Assembly (NCBI GenBank): GCA_038212325.1
Contig: JBBQUQ010000004.1
Span: 1 to 64,000, forward strand
Direction of reading: 5' to 3'
From: CAIVAT01 sp038212325
GTDB lineage: Bacteria > Bacteroidota > Bacteroidia > Bacteroidales > FEN-979
Length of the DNA stretch: 64,000 bases
Made by a program: the position numbers and the translations under genes
The notes under the pieces: model-generated
Told to the model about the DNA's origin: nothing
What the model saw: only the letters and a program-made list of their open reading frames with translations
Databases searched by the model: none
In this document: in pieces, positions 26,601 to 34,655 of the stretch
Position numbering within the stretch: the stretch's first letter is position 1
Layout: each line of letters begins with the position of its first letter

Positions 26601-27503
26601 GTATTTCACCGGTACCGACGGATCGGCAGGTATGATCCCGGCATCCTTATGTACTGATTTCTTCAGTATCGCTTTGCCTTTTATCGAATTAAGGTAGCCG
26701 GTGATAATGTTTGCCAAATTGATAATCAGATGGCGCTCTTCTTCGAGGAAAGGGCCCTCGAAAGAGGTCTGAAATGCTTTCAGATAACAAATCTGGATGT
26801 ATCCATTCTGGTTATCAATGGTTTCGAAAGTTTGTTTCTGCGACCATTCCGTTTCACGAAATGCGGGCGTTTTCAATTCAACATTGCCATATTTGATTCG
26901 GCAAACGGTATATTCAGGGTATTGCCAGGCCCTGGGCAGGATCAGGCATATCTGGTGCAGGGCTTCCTCAATCGGCTTGCCGGTGCGAAGGATGGCTGTC
27001 GTTTGATTGATCGCTGTCAACTCCTTCAGCCGTTCACGTGTAATATACCGGCCTTCGCGGCCTTTCACGCCATTGAGATAGCCTTCGACCAGGCTGGCAA
27101 GGTTCACGACCAGGTTGCGTTCCTCTTTCAGGAAAGGGCCCTCATCATAATTCTGGAACTCGTTCAGATAACAGATGGTGATGGTTCCAGCCAGGTTATC
27201 GATGGTGTCGAAAGGCTGTTCCTGCTTCCAGGCAGTTTCCAAAAAGCCGGGGGTGGTAAATTCCATCTCCTCAAAGCGTATCCTGGCCACGGTAAATTCA
27301 GGATACTGCCAGGCCCGGGGGAGGATCTGGCAAATTTCGTGCAGGGTTTCCGGGATTGACTTCCCTGATTTGATGATGGCCGTGGTATCATTTATTGCGG
27401 CCAATTCCTTGAGACGTTCCCGGTTATTGTAAACCAGTTGGGTTAAATCGATCGGTTCGGGAATAAGGTTCCCGGTCTTATTGTTGTCGTCGGTGGGCAG
27501 CAT
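23628..27503 (-). CDS. GAF-like x2 / receiver / PPDK_N (PEP-pyruvate binding) fusion
   Basis: This 1291-residue cytoplasmic protein starts with two tandem, clearly duplicated GAF-like units (about 28-150 and 156-278), each with RERLKEL and LPRAWQYPE. A degenerate receiver-like domain follows at 326-460 (no acceptor Asp), then a receiver with E481/D482, D552 and K605. The rest has the ATP-grasp motifs of the PPDK N-terminal domain (GGKGRGLAF near 740, LAIRSSGLFEDSQ, VVVQEVV), then a C-terminal part with GPGRWGTRDRW and SGSHFFHN. The swivelling phospho-His and PEP/pyruvate TIM-barrel domains are absent, so it is probably not a full PEP synthase. It lies 25 bp before nuoE on the same strand. A signal-controlled phosphotransfer or sensing role is inferred. 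Confidence 0.8.
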   Translation of the reverse strand: MLPTDDNNKTGNLIPEPIDLTQLVYNNRERLKELAAINDTTAIIKSGKSIPETLHEICQILPRAWQYPEFTVARIRFEEMEFTTPGFLETAWKQEQPFDTIDNLAGTITICYLNEFQNYDEGPFLKEERNLVVNLASLVEGYLNGVKGREGRYITRERLKELTAINQTTAILRTGKPIEEALHQICLILPRAWQYPEYTVCRIKYGNVELKTPAFRETEWSQKQTFETIDNQNGYIQICYLKAFQTSFEGPFLEEERHLIINLANIITGYLNSIKGKAILKKSVHKDAGIIPADPSVPVKYSRQLLQTFLNRTNYNRDLYHDLMPFKVKEILLVANLYDAYSIEKEGRFSEHVLGEFYSLSLSTMPRITGVSTSAEVMEQLNAKHYDLIIIMIGTDKQFPLDLSKTVKDQYQYIPVFLLLNSNSDIAVYEEEPEKLTWIDRIFVWNGDSKIFFAMINYLEDKINVENDTTIGMVRVILLVEDSSKYYSLYMPMLYNIVLEQTKNIIEDVTTDELYRILRLKARPKILLASTFEEAIFIFNKYRDNILCLISDVKFKKDGKLNDSAGFSLVRQTRKELPDLPIVLQSSDEHNVEKAYELKASFINKNSETLLVDFRSFITHYLGFGNFIYRDKEGGQIAVAKSLKEFEDLLKTIPEESLLYHARKDHFSLWLMARGEIQVAKILNPAKVTDFRDPASLREYLFNVIQNFRNEQNIGKVIPFEESAIADEHNILALTEGALGGKGRGLAFVNTLIYNYDFAQHVPNINIRTPKTSIIGTDEFEYFLDRNKLREKAVFESDYDLIKRWFIEGKLTETLIRKLKLIIKNITKPLAIRSSGLFEDSQNQPFAGIFETYLIPNNHPDPRIRLDQLMDAIKLVYASVYSPVAKGYIEAVNYRIEQEKMAVVVQEVVGHQYEDVFYPHISGVAQSFNYYPFAHMKPEEGFAVAALGLGRYVVEGEKAFRFAPMYPTLEINSAKDQYKGSQVYFYAVDLKKKDVNLLEGEDAGLRKLDIYDAEMHGTLKHLASVYSLENERISAGLRDNGPRVVNFADILKYNYIPMAKTIEVVLDVVKEALGSPVEIEFAIDLNKDDNYKASFYLLQIKPLIGNVADFVIEMDTIPKDDILLYSEKEMGNGMIDSIDEVVFVDPDTFDKSKTVEMAEEIDKINSEMGKAGKKYILIGPGRWGTRDRWIGIPVVWPQISNAKVIVETSLEGFPLDASSGSHFFHNVTSMNVGYFCVQPELSDSFIRYEVLKQQQNIRKTNYFSIVKFDKPLVVRMDGKKRISVVTWQPLQ

Positions 27504-27590
27504 GAGGTATCATCGGATGAAGGGCTCAAAATTAGCACAATCTTTTCATCTTTTCAAAATCCTTTTTACCTCAAAAATCGGGTGGCAAGA

Positions 27591-28019
27591 CTACCTGGAA
27601 GCAGCCTGTTTCGGTATCATGGCCTGTGATACCTCATAGGGCATGACCAGGTTGCCGCATGCAACCTGCTTAAAAACGTTTTTCATGGTCTCTTTTTTCT
27701 CTGACTTGTTCAGAAATCCCATCACGCCCAGTTTAAACATTTTAACCTGCCAGCGAAGCGAATCCTCCATTGTAAGCACTACAATGGGTATTGAAGGGAA
27801 TGCACTGCGCAGCCGCCTGAAATTTGATACCGGATCGGTATCATTGATAAACAGGTCGAGGACGATAATATCCGTTTGTGTTTCAGGAATTTTTTTCATG
27901 GCCTCCTCGATGTCATTCGCCGAACCGACCAGTCCGACCTCGTCAGATTCGGGGCTGAAAGCTTTGTATAATCCTTCTATGATCAGAAAATGATCATCTA
28001 TTGCAAATAGTCCTACCAT
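27591..28019 (-). CDS. Stand-alone response-regulator receiver protein
   Basis: The 142-residue protein is a CheY-like receiver with acidic pair D8-D9, phospho-acceptor D55 (VLDLF), T83 (VLTMED) and K105 (FLNKS). It stops soon after the receiver, with no DNA-binding domain, although its sequence resembles NarL/FixJ-group receivers. It may therefore act through protein contacts, possibly with the receiver-containing PPDK_N protein encoded 87 bp downstream. A TATATTTG -7 box lies 25 bp before its start, so it is the probable first gene of the nuo-type operon. No histidine kinase gene is nearby. Confidence 0.85.
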   Translation of the reverse strand: MVGLFAIDDHFLIIEGLYKAFSPESDEVGLVGSANDIEEAMKKIPETQTDIIVLDLFINDTDPVSNFRRLRSAFPSIPIVVLTMEDSLRWQVKMFKLGVMGFLNKSEKKETMKNVFKQVACGNLVMPYEVSQAMIPKQAASR

Positions 28020-28044
28020 GGCATTATAGGTATCAGATATTTCC

Positions 28045-28052
28045 CAAATATA
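28045..28052 (-). promoter_or_regulatory. Putative -7 promoter box for the receiver/nuo-type operon
   Basis: TATATTTG on the minus strand matches the Bacteroidota TAnnTTTG consensus and lies 25 bp upstream of the receiver gene ATG (28019). A convincing -33 TTTG was not found at the usual spacing. Confidence 0.5.
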
Positions 28053-28153
28053 TGAAACTTATTTGAATCCACATAAAATTTACATAACTATTTAAATTTA
28101 TTTTTGCTGTATGCAGTTTCGGTATTCCCGGTAAGTGTTTTTCACGTTCAATG

Positions 28154-28182
28154 TACGTATTATACGTATTTTAGATACGTAT
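28154..28182. promoter_or_regulatory. Three TACGTAT boxes upstream of gdhA
   Basis: The heptamer TACGTAT, which contains the palindrome TACGTA, occurs at 28154-28160, 28163-28169 and 28176-28182, spaced by 9 and 13 bp, about 150 bp before gdhA. Clustered palindromic boxes suggest a regulator-binding site for gdhA or the divergent operon. The regulator is unknown. Confidence 0.4.
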
Positions 28183-28326
28183 ATTTCTTACATCATTGAA
28201 TTTTAAATAATTGTAAAATAAATTCTGTGTTTTTCGCCGTTGCTCTCAAAAAAAATACTTAATATTGTGAATTATTTCACATCCTACTTATTTACAACAC
28301 TCAATCATTAATTTAATCCATCAACT

Positions 28327-29685
28327 ATGAACAACGACATGTTAAAAAAGCTGCTCGACGAATTCATGGCCAAGGTTATCGCCAAGAATCCGGGTGAAAA
28401 AGAATTCCACCAGGCAGTAATGGAAGTTGCTGAATCATTGATTCCTTTCATTGAAGAAAATCCGAAGTACAAGCAGGCAAAGATCCTGGAACGGATTGCC
28501 GAACCCGAACGCGTGATCATGTTCCGCGTGCCGTGGATGAACGATAAAGGTGAGATTCAGATCAACCGTGGTTTCCGGATTGAGATGAACAGCGCAATCG
28601 GACCTTACAAAGGCGGCTTACGCTTCCACCCGACAGTGAACCTCGGCATCCTGAAATTCCTTGCATTCGAACAAGTGCTGAAAAACAGTCTGACGACATT
28701 GCCTATGGGCGGTGGCAAGGGCGGCAGCGATTTTGACCCCAAAGGAAAAAGCGATAATGAAGTAATGGCATTCTGCCAGAGCTTCATGAGTGAACTGCAG
28801 CGTCACATCGGCCCTGATACTGACGTACCTGCGGGCGACATTGGCGTTGGCGGCCGTGAAATCGGTTTCATGTTCGGCCAGTACAAACGACTGCGCAATG
28901 AATTCACCGGCGTTCTTACCGGAAAGGGCCTTGACTGGGGCGGTTCCCTCATCCGTCCTGAGGCTACAGGTTACGGCCAGGTTTATTTTGCCGAAGAGAT
29001 GCTCAAAACCCGTGGTCTTGATTTCAAAGGCAAAATCGTAACTGTTTCCGGATCCGGAAATGTTGCTCAATATGCTACCGAAAAAGTTACCCTGCTGGGT
29101 GGTAAAGTGGTTACCATGTCCGATTCTGAAGGCTATATTCACGATCCTAAGGGCATCGATGAAGCAAAACTGGCCTACGTCATGCACCTGAAGAATGTGA
29201 AGCGCGGACGGATCAAGGAATATTGCGACAAATATCCTGAAGCCTCCTTCGTAGCCGGCAAACGCCCATGGGAAGTGAAGTGCGACATCGCCCTTCCGAG
29301 TGCAACCCAGAACGAAATCGACGGCAACGACGCCAGGACCCTCATGGCCAATGGTTGTTTCTGCGTTTCCGAAGGAGCCAACATGCCTTCAACACCTGAA
29401 GCGATCGAGATCTATATCGAGAAGAAGATCCTTTACGGTCCGGGGAAAGCAGCCAATGCCGGCGGTGTAGCCACTTCCGGTCTTGAAATGTCTCAGAACT
29501 CCATGCGCTTATCATGGACCCGCGAAGAGGTTGACACCCGTTTGCACAACATCATGATCAACATTCACAAGAATTGTGTGAAATGGGGCACTGAACCCGA
29601 CGGATTTATCAACTATGTGAAGGGAGCCAACATCGGTGGTTTCGTGAAGGTAGCTGATGCCATGATGGCCCAGGGTCTTGTTTAA
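28327..29685 (+). CDS. gdhA: NADP-type glutamate dehydrogenase
   Basis: The 452-residue protein matches hexameric GdhA throughout: FRVPWMNDKGEIQINRG, the substrate loop GPYKGGLRFHP, LPMGGGKGGSDFDPKGKS with the catalytic Lys in GGGKGG, VPAGDIGVGGREIG, and a Rossmann domain with TVSGSGNVAQYA. It interconverts 2-oxoglutarate plus ammonia and glutamate. Length and motifs favour the NADPH-dependent biosynthetic form, though cofactor choice is inferred. It is monocistronic, with a long 5' intergenic region and a strong intrinsic terminator at 29712. Being divergent from an NADP-linked redox operon suggests a shared link to NADPH supply. Confidence 0.95.
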   Translation: MNNDMLKKLLDEFMAKVIAKNPGEKEFHQAVMEVAESLIPFIEENPKYKQAKILERIAEPERVIMFRVPWMNDKGEIQINRGFRIEMNSAIGPYKGGLRFHPTVNLGILKFLAFEQVLKNSLTTLPMGGGKGGSDFDPKGKSDNEVMAFCQSFMSELQRHIGPDTDVPAGDIGVGGREIGFMFGQYKRLRNEFTGVLTGKGLDWGGSLIRPEATGYGQVYFAEEMLKTRGLDFKGKIVTVSGSGNVAQYATEKVTLLGGKVVTMSDSEGYIHDPKGIDEAKLAYVMHLKNVKRGRIKEYCDKYPEASFVAGKRPWEVKCDIALPSATQNEIDGNDARTLMANGCFCVSEGANMPSTPEAIEIYIEKKILYGPGKAANAGGVATSGLEMSQNSMRLSWTREEVDTRLHNIMINIHKNCVKWGTEPDGFINYVKGANIGGFVKVADAMMAQGLV

Positions 29686-29711
29686 GAACTGACCAGTTCA
29701 TTTTGATTGAG

Positions 29712-29746
29712 GCGGGGGCCCGGGAAACCGGGTCCCTGCTTTTTTT
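29712..29746 (+). terminator. Intrinsic terminator of gdhA
   Basis: A 12-bp GC-rich stem (29712-29723 with 29728-29739, two G-T wobbles) closes on a GAAA tetraloop and is followed by a run of seven Ts (29740-29746). It lies 27 bp after the gdhA stop. Confidence 0.9.
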
Positions 29747-29790
29747 AAACCCAAATCGCTGTGAATTTTTCTGCTGGACAAAATGGCCGG

Positions 29791-31032
29791 TTACTCACGG
29801 GCGAGACGTCGCCCGGCAATGTATGAGCGCGCCGCAACAAACCCTGCGTAGATCAGGGAGGTAAACAACAGGATCAGGGAGGAGGCTTGCAATCCATAAG
29901 AGGGGACAAATACCGCATTCAGCACCAGGTTGAGCAGCACGACGATCCCGATTGCCGCGAGCATGTATACTGACTTATACGAAAGTTCCAGGAACCGCTG
30001 CAGCAGCAAGGCAATCTGCCACACAAAAGCTGCAAGCAACATCGGCAGGTAGATGAGCCATTCATCCAGTTCAGGAAGATTCAACACCTTATAAAAAAGC
30101 GTTTCCTTGAAAACCATGAAAATGATGAAAATAATGATGAAAATAAGCATCTCAAAACTGAGCGCCTCCTTAATCGCATCCCAGGCATTTTTCCGGTGAC
30201 GGCTATTCCAATGGTTCAGCACCTTGGCCTGGTATGAAATATAGATAGGGAAATTTGCCACCGTGATGCACTTGAATATAAGGTCTTTGAGTGCCGAATA
30301 GGTCCCTGCTTTGTCGTAACCGAGGTACTCCATGATGATGAAACGGTCGATGGCCATCAGCAGGTGCGACAGGAACAGCCATAACGTGATCCCGTAACCA
30401 AATTCGATCACTTTGGCAGAAAACCGCGAATCCCAGTAAAGATGCTTCAGGTCAACCTTGACGAGTCCTTTAACGCGTATAAGCGCCCTCAGGGTCAACA
30501 CGCCTGCCAGTCCGATTACCAAGGAGGCAAACAGCACGGCCGAAGATTTCCAGTGAAAGAAAAACAGGCCTGCAACCAGTACAAGCATGATAAGAAGCTG
30601 CTCCGAGCCTTCGAGGATTGCTGTGCGCACCGACCTGTTGTATGCCTGCAGGATGGCCTGATGAAAAAGATAGAAATGGCTGAGAAAGGCAAAAAGTGCG
30701 ACCAGCAATAGCTCTGTCAGGGGAAGATGAAAATACCAAATCCCCAGCAGCACCACAGTCAGGGTTGAAAACAGGGCACTGAATATCGTAAGGTCGAAAA
30801 AACGGGACATGACCACATTTGTTTCACGCGTCATTCCACAGAGAAACCTGAGGATGCTCACCTGCACCCAGTGAAAACTCAGGGTGATGACAAGCAATGC
30901 TGCATACAGGAGAAGGGAATACCTGCCATATTCGACTGGGCCGAGAACACGTACAGCAAGAACAATCACGGCAATATTGACCAGGGCGGGAATAAACCGG
31001 CCGCCAATATATTTTATTATTTCCTTGTTCAT
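29791..31032 (-). CDS. Polysaccharide flippase (Wzx/MATE-like)
   Basis: This 413-residue protein is almost wholly hydrophobic with about 12 transmembrane helices, beginning KYIGGRFIPALVNIAVIVLAVRVLGPVEYGRYS. The LGPxEYGRY segment after the first helix is typical of O-antigen/teichoic-acid exporters of the MVF/MATE superfamily. It probably flips a lipid-linked glycan across the inner membrane. It follows the DUF4340 gene by 30 bp on the same strand and may be co-transcribed with gldF/gldG. Other surface-glycan genes lie elsewhere in the window. Confidence 0.8.
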   Translation of the reverse strand: MNKEIIKYIGGRFIPALVNIAVIVLAVRVLGPVEYGRYSLLLYAALLVITLSFHWVQVSILRFLCGMTRETNVVMSRFFDLTIFSALFSTLTVVLLGIWYFHLPLTELLLVALFAFLSHFYLFHQAILQAYNRSVRTAILEGSEQLLIMLVLVAGLFFFHWKSSAVLFASLVIGLAGVLTLRALIRVKGLVKVDLKHLYWDSRFSAKVIEFGYGITLWLFLSHLLMAIDRFIIMEYLGYDKAGTYSALKDLIFKCITVANFPIYISYQAKVLNHWNSRHRKNAWDAIKEALSFEMLIFIIIFIIFMVFKETLFYKVLNLPELDEWLIYLPMLLAAFVWQIALLLQRFLELSYKSVYMLAAIGIVVLLNLVLNAVFVPSYGLQASSLILLFTSLIYAGFVAARSYIAGRRLARE

Positions 31033-31062
31033 GGCATGGTGATGCCGGCAGTGATGACCGTT

Positions 31063-32130
31063 TTATTTATTTGAGACACCGTTCTTTACAAAAAATGGCA
31101 TTGGCCGCAACACTTTGTCAAATGTAAAATACTGGATGAGGGTAAAATCCTGCCCGTCATTTACAGTTGCATAGAGCCTGTCGATATCATATGGGAGAGG
31201 GTTGCCCTGCAGGTCGGTTTGACCGTCGGGTCCTTTTTTATGGTAGGTTTTTATCGTTTTGCTTACACCTGCAGTATCGGTAAGGGTGATAATGATAAAT
31301 GGAGGGGAGCTGAGGATGGAATCTTTCCGCACCTTGTCCATGTCGGTGATGATGGCTTCATAATTCAGGCTCCTGAAGCCCGATAAAAAATTAAGGAGCT
31401 TGAGCGTATCATAATTCACCACCTCCTTGTTATTCATCAGTGAAACCAATACGAATTTGTTTCTGCCATTGTTCCTGACTTCATAGGAATAATCAGGTGT
31501 GGAGGGAATTTCCACCCGTACCGAGGCAATTTCAGGTATTGTTTTCCTGAAAACATTGTAATCACGCCAGTACTTCTCTATCGGGCTGTATCTGGGCGAT
31601 ACGAAACCTCTGAAACCCGGCAACGAAACAATGAATGGATCGTCCGAATTCCGCATCAGCATAAAACAGCCCTGGTTGCTGGGGGTCGCCCCTCCCACAT
31701 AGTAGACCTTCGTCAGCTTTTCATGGGGAAACCAGCGGACCAATCCAAACAGGCTGATGCGATACACCTGCTGATAGATTTCAATCTTTACCGAATTGAC
31801 CGCAAGCTCTTTGATGATGTTGTCGTGTGCAGCGATGGCTACTGGCTGCTGCACTTCAATATCGACCATGGTTTTCAATAGCAGGTCGACGCTGAGGTTC
31901 TGGGCCTTGTATTTTTCATTCACGGTCCATTTCCCCGGCCCGTTCCGGGCAAGGGTGACCATGTTGTTGTTCTTATCCGACATGAATATTTTTGTGACGG
32001 AGGCAGAGTCATCCAGTTTAAATTCACTCAGCGAACGCCTGAATGTAGTGGTTGACTGGGTAAGCCACAATAAAAAGGCGGCCAGCGCCAGCACGATAAA
32101 TACAATAAAAATAGTCCTGTTTTTTTTCAT
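31063..32130 (-). CDS. DUF4340-like membrane-anchored protein
   Basis: The 355-residue protein has one N-terminal membrane helix (TIFIVFIVLALAAFLLWL) and an extracytoplasmic beta-rich part with the repeated layout of DUF4340 proteins (VTLARNGPGKWTVN, then VEIPSTPDYSYEV). Such proteins are commonly encoded next to ABC-2 type permeases and GldG-like subunits. Here the start overlaps the gldG stop by 4 bp (ATGA at 32127-32130), indicating translational coupling. It is probably an accessory component of the GldF/GldG transporter. Biochemical role is unknown. Confidence 0.78.
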   Translation of the reverse strand: MKKNRTIFIVFIVLALAAFLLWLTQSTTTFRRSLSEFKLDDSASVTKIFMSDKNNNMVTLARNGPGKWTVNEKYKAQNLSVDLLLKTMVDIEVQQPVAIAAHDNIIKELAVNSVKIEIYQQVYRISLFGLVRWFPHEKLTKVYYVGGATPSNQGCFMLMRNSDDPFIVSLPGFRGFVSPRYSPIEKYWRDYNVFRKTIPEIASVRVEIPSTPDYSYEVRNNGRNKFVLVSLMNNKEVVNYDTLKLLNFLSGFRSLNYEAIITDMDKVRKDSILSSPPFIIITLTDTAGVSKTIKTYHKKGPDGQTDLQGNPLPYDIDRLYATVNDGQDFTLIQYFTFDKVLRPMPFFVKNGVSNK

Positions 32131-33884
32131 AATCCGCTTTTTCGAACCTGCCCTGCATAGGCACGTTTACGCAACCTGTATTTTACAATGCCAAAAGCCG
32201 CAATGAACAGAACTGGCAGTAAAATATTCAGCAATTGCCAGTACAGGCGCTGCTTTGCAATTTTATTCGTGTCGAGCATCCTGAGTTTCAATTCACGGGA
32301 ACGAACTGAAATCAGGCCTGAATCATCGCATAAAAAATTCACGGCGTTCAAGGCAAGGTCCTTGTTCCCGAATGTTTGCTTGGTGTATTGGTCAAATCCA
32401 AGCGGAAGGGGGTATCCCTGAGAATAATGGAACTGGTTTTTTACGACATCCCCGTCGGCGATGACGATCATCTTTGTTTTTTTGCTCTTTGGTTTAAAGT
32501 CCAGTGCAGGATTGTCGGTAAGTTCGGGCGGGATGCGGAAGAGAAAAGCTGAGGCGAATTCTCCTTCGAGCAATACAGCCACCGGCAGGGGGCCCTTGTT
32601 GAACATCCGCTCATTTGGCTGCTTTTTTAAAATATCAAGGTCGATCAGGGCCGGGGCGCTGACAGTTCGCGAATACTGCGATGTTTCGAGAAGGATGGTC
32701 TTTCTGATGCCCTGCGCTGTTACCGTATCGAGGGTGCTGAGGAATTCGGTCTTGATGGCATTCAGTCCATTGACGACCGGGTGGTTGATCGAGGGCATCA
32801 GCACAGGGAAAAAAAACCATTTAAAATAATCAAACTGAGGCTGATTGCCGATTTGCCCGGTTTTAACGGGAATAGGAAGCGCATTCATATCCTGCACGAG
32901 GTCAACATTCAGTCGAACTCCATAGTTGAACAGCATGTCTTCAAGGTTCACATAGTTGGGAATTCCCATCGTGGAATTGTACTTCTGCAAACTGTCCATG
33001 CTGGCAAATACCGGATCGATCAGCCACAGAACTTTCCCACCCCGCATGATAAACTGGTCGATGAGGAACTTGTCGCGCTCGTCAAACGGTTTGGTGGGCT
33101 TGGCGATGATGATCGCCCGGTATTTGTTAACCAGTACATCGTTTGCAGAGTCGGTTTTAAGCCTGATCGCCAGGCTGGGAATTTTATTGTTCAGCGTAAC
33201 ACGGTCAACGTTGTAAAAATCAGAAAGGGAGTTGTGCAGGTCGATTGTTTCCATCTGATCGAGCTCGCCCTGACCTTCGATGATGGCAATCCGCGGTTTG
33301 ACAGCCGTAGCCAGGTTTTTAATGGCGCTCGCCAGGTTGTATTCCAGCGACTGTATGCTAGTGTTGAGCACCATGTTCGGATCCTGCTGCAACTGGGCCA
33401 TCAGCAATTGAACCGGCACCTGCCGTCCGCGGTACGACACGATGGCACCCGGGAAAATAATAAGTTGCGAAGAGGCTTCTTTAGTGGTGACCCGCAGGTC
33501 GGTGGGTTGCAGTCCGCGCTCTACAAGCAACCGATAGGTATCGTTCCGGTCTTTGGCGTTGGAATTTTCTGAAGGATTTACAAATTCATACTGTACCTGG
33601 TCGCTGTAGGCCCTGAATTCATCGAGCATCTCACGGGTTTCATTCGACAATCGCTGGAACCCGGGAGGGAGGTCGCCCGACAGGTAAATTTTGAAGAAAA
33701 CCACGTCATCGAGTTTCCTGAGCAGTGTTTTTGTTGCCGGCGAAAGGGAATATCGTTTTTCAGCGGTAAGGTCGATGCGGGTATTGACATAGGCGGCAAT
33801 GATGTTCACCAGGACAACGATGGCAACCCCCAGCAGAACGCCGGTTATATTGCCTCTTTTGATATTTTTTCGTTTATCGGTCAT
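32127..33884 (-). CDS. gldG: Gliding-motility-associated ABC transporter auxiliary protein GldG
   Basis: This 585-residue protein has an N-terminal membrane helix (GVLLGVAIVVLVNIIAAYVN), then TRIDLTAEKRYSLS, the typical GldG start. A long periplasmic part includes RIAIIEGQGELDQ and a WLIDP segment, with a C-terminal helix (LLPVLFIAAFGIVKY). Its length fits GldG (about 560-590). With GldF it forms the membrane part of an ABC transporter linked in Flavobacterium to gliding, though homologues occur in non-gliding Bacteroidota. It follows gldF by 9 bp. The ATPase gene gldA is not in the window, as is common. Confidence 0.88.
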   Translation of the reverse strand: MTDKRKNIKRGNITGVLLGVAIVVLVNIIAAYVNTRIDLTAEKRYSLSPATKTLLRKLDDVVFFKIYLSGDLPPGFQRLSNETREMLDEFRAYSDQVQYEFVNPSENSNAKDRNDTYRLLVERGLQPTDLRVTTKEASSQLIIFPGAIVSYRGRQVPVQLLMAQLQQDPNMVLNTSIQSLEYNLASAIKNLATAVKPRIAIIEGQGELDQMETIDLHNSLSDFYNVDRVTLNNKIPSLAIRLKTDSANDVLVNKYRAIIIAKPTKPFDERDKFLIDQFIMRGGKVLWLIDPVFASMDSLQKYNSTMGIPNYVNLEDMLFNYGVRLNVDLVQDMNALPIPVKTGQIGNQPQFDYFKWFFFPVLMPSINHPVVNGLNAIKTEFLSTLDTVTAQGIRKTILLETSQYSRTVSAPALIDLDILKKQPNERMFNKGPLPVAVLLEGEFASAFLFRIPPELTDNPALDFKPKSKKTKMIVIADGDVVKNQFHYSQGYPLPLGFDQYTKQTFGNKDLALNAVNFLCDDSGLISVRSRELKLRMLDTNKIAKQRLYWQLLNILLPVLFIAAFGIVKYRLRKRAYAGQVRKSGL

Positions 33885-33893
33885 GTCCTGCTC

Positions 33894-34625
33894 TTACCAT
33901 TTCCTGGTTTCCAGCGACAACTTTGTCAGCAGGATAAATATGGCGGTTACACTGATAAAATATACCAGGTCGCGGGTGTCGATCACGCCGCGGCTCATGG
34001 ATGAATAATGCGCATTAAGCCCCAGCGACTGGATCATCAGGCCAATTTTACCGGAAACCAGGAATGTATAGACAAACTCGAACCCCATGTATAGGAAAAA
34101 GGAGATGAAGACAGCCAGGATGAACGACACAATCTGGTTGTCGGTCAATGATGAGGCAAAAATCCCGATGGCGGTGAAACTGGCTCCAAGAAAAAACAAC
34201 CCGATATAGGATCCCCAGATGCTGCCTGAATCAAGGTTTCCAGGGGGGAGCCCGAGCCGGTACACCGAGAAGTAGTAAACCAGGGTGGGCAGCAGGGCAA
34301 TCATGACCAGCACTACACCGGCAAAATATTTTGCCATCACAACCTGCAGGTCGCTGATGGGCTGGGTCATCAGCAGTTCAAGGGTGCCGCTTTTTTTCTC
34401 ATCGGCAAATGAACGCATGGTGATCGCCGGGATGAGAAAAAGAAAGACAAAGGGCGCAATGACGAACAGACCGTCCAGCCCGGCAAATCCGAAGTCAAGC
34501 ACGTTGAACTCCAGTGGAAAAACCCAAAGGAAAAGCCCGTTCATCAGGAGAAAAACAACCATGACGATGTAGCCGATGAGCGAGTTCAGGAAACCGTTGA
34601 TCTCTTTAATGAAAAGCGTCAGCAT
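33894..34625 (-). CDS. gldF: ABC transporter permease GldF
   Basis: The 243-residue protein has six predicted helices in ABC-2 permease order. It begins FIKEINGFLNSLIGYIVMVVFL and has the ABC-2 signature MRSFADEKKSGTLELLMTQPIS. This matches GldF in length and sequence. A TAATTTTG -7 box lies 22 bp before the start. It heads a run gldF-gldG-DUF4340-flippase on the minus strand with 9-bp, -4-bp and 30-bp spacings, which suggests a single operon. Confidence 0.88.
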   Translation of the reverse strand: MLTLFIKEINGFLNSLIGYIVMVVFLLMNGLFLWVFPLEFNVLDFGFAGLDGLFVIAPFVFLFLIPAITMRSFADEKKSGTLELLMTQPISDLQVVMAKYFAGVVLVMIALLPTLVYYFSVYRLGLPPGNLDSGSIWGSYIGLFFLGASFTAIGIFASSLTDNQIVSFILAVFISFFLYMGFEFVYTFLVSGKIGLMIQSLGLNAHYSSMSRGVIDTRDLVYFISVTAIFILLTKLSLETRKW

Positions 34626-34647
34626 CTGCGGTTTGATTATTGGCGTG

Positions 34648-34655
34648 CAAAATTA
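34648..34655 (-). promoter_or_regulatory. Putative -7 promoter box for gldF
   Basis: TAATTTTG on the minus strand matches TAnnTTTG and lies 22 bp upstream of the gldF ATG. No clear -33 TTTG partner was identified. Confidence 0.5.

Larger units (their letters stand above)
28020..28326. other. AT-rich divergent intergenic region upstream of gdhA
   Basis: This 307-bp stretch separates the divergent receiver gene and gdhA. It holds a minus-strand TATATTTG box at 28045-28052 and three TACGTAT boxes at 28154-28182. Several A/T runs are present. No ORF of note, tRNA or clear terminator is seen. No good TAnnTTTG box was found for gdhA itself. Confidence 0.6.
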
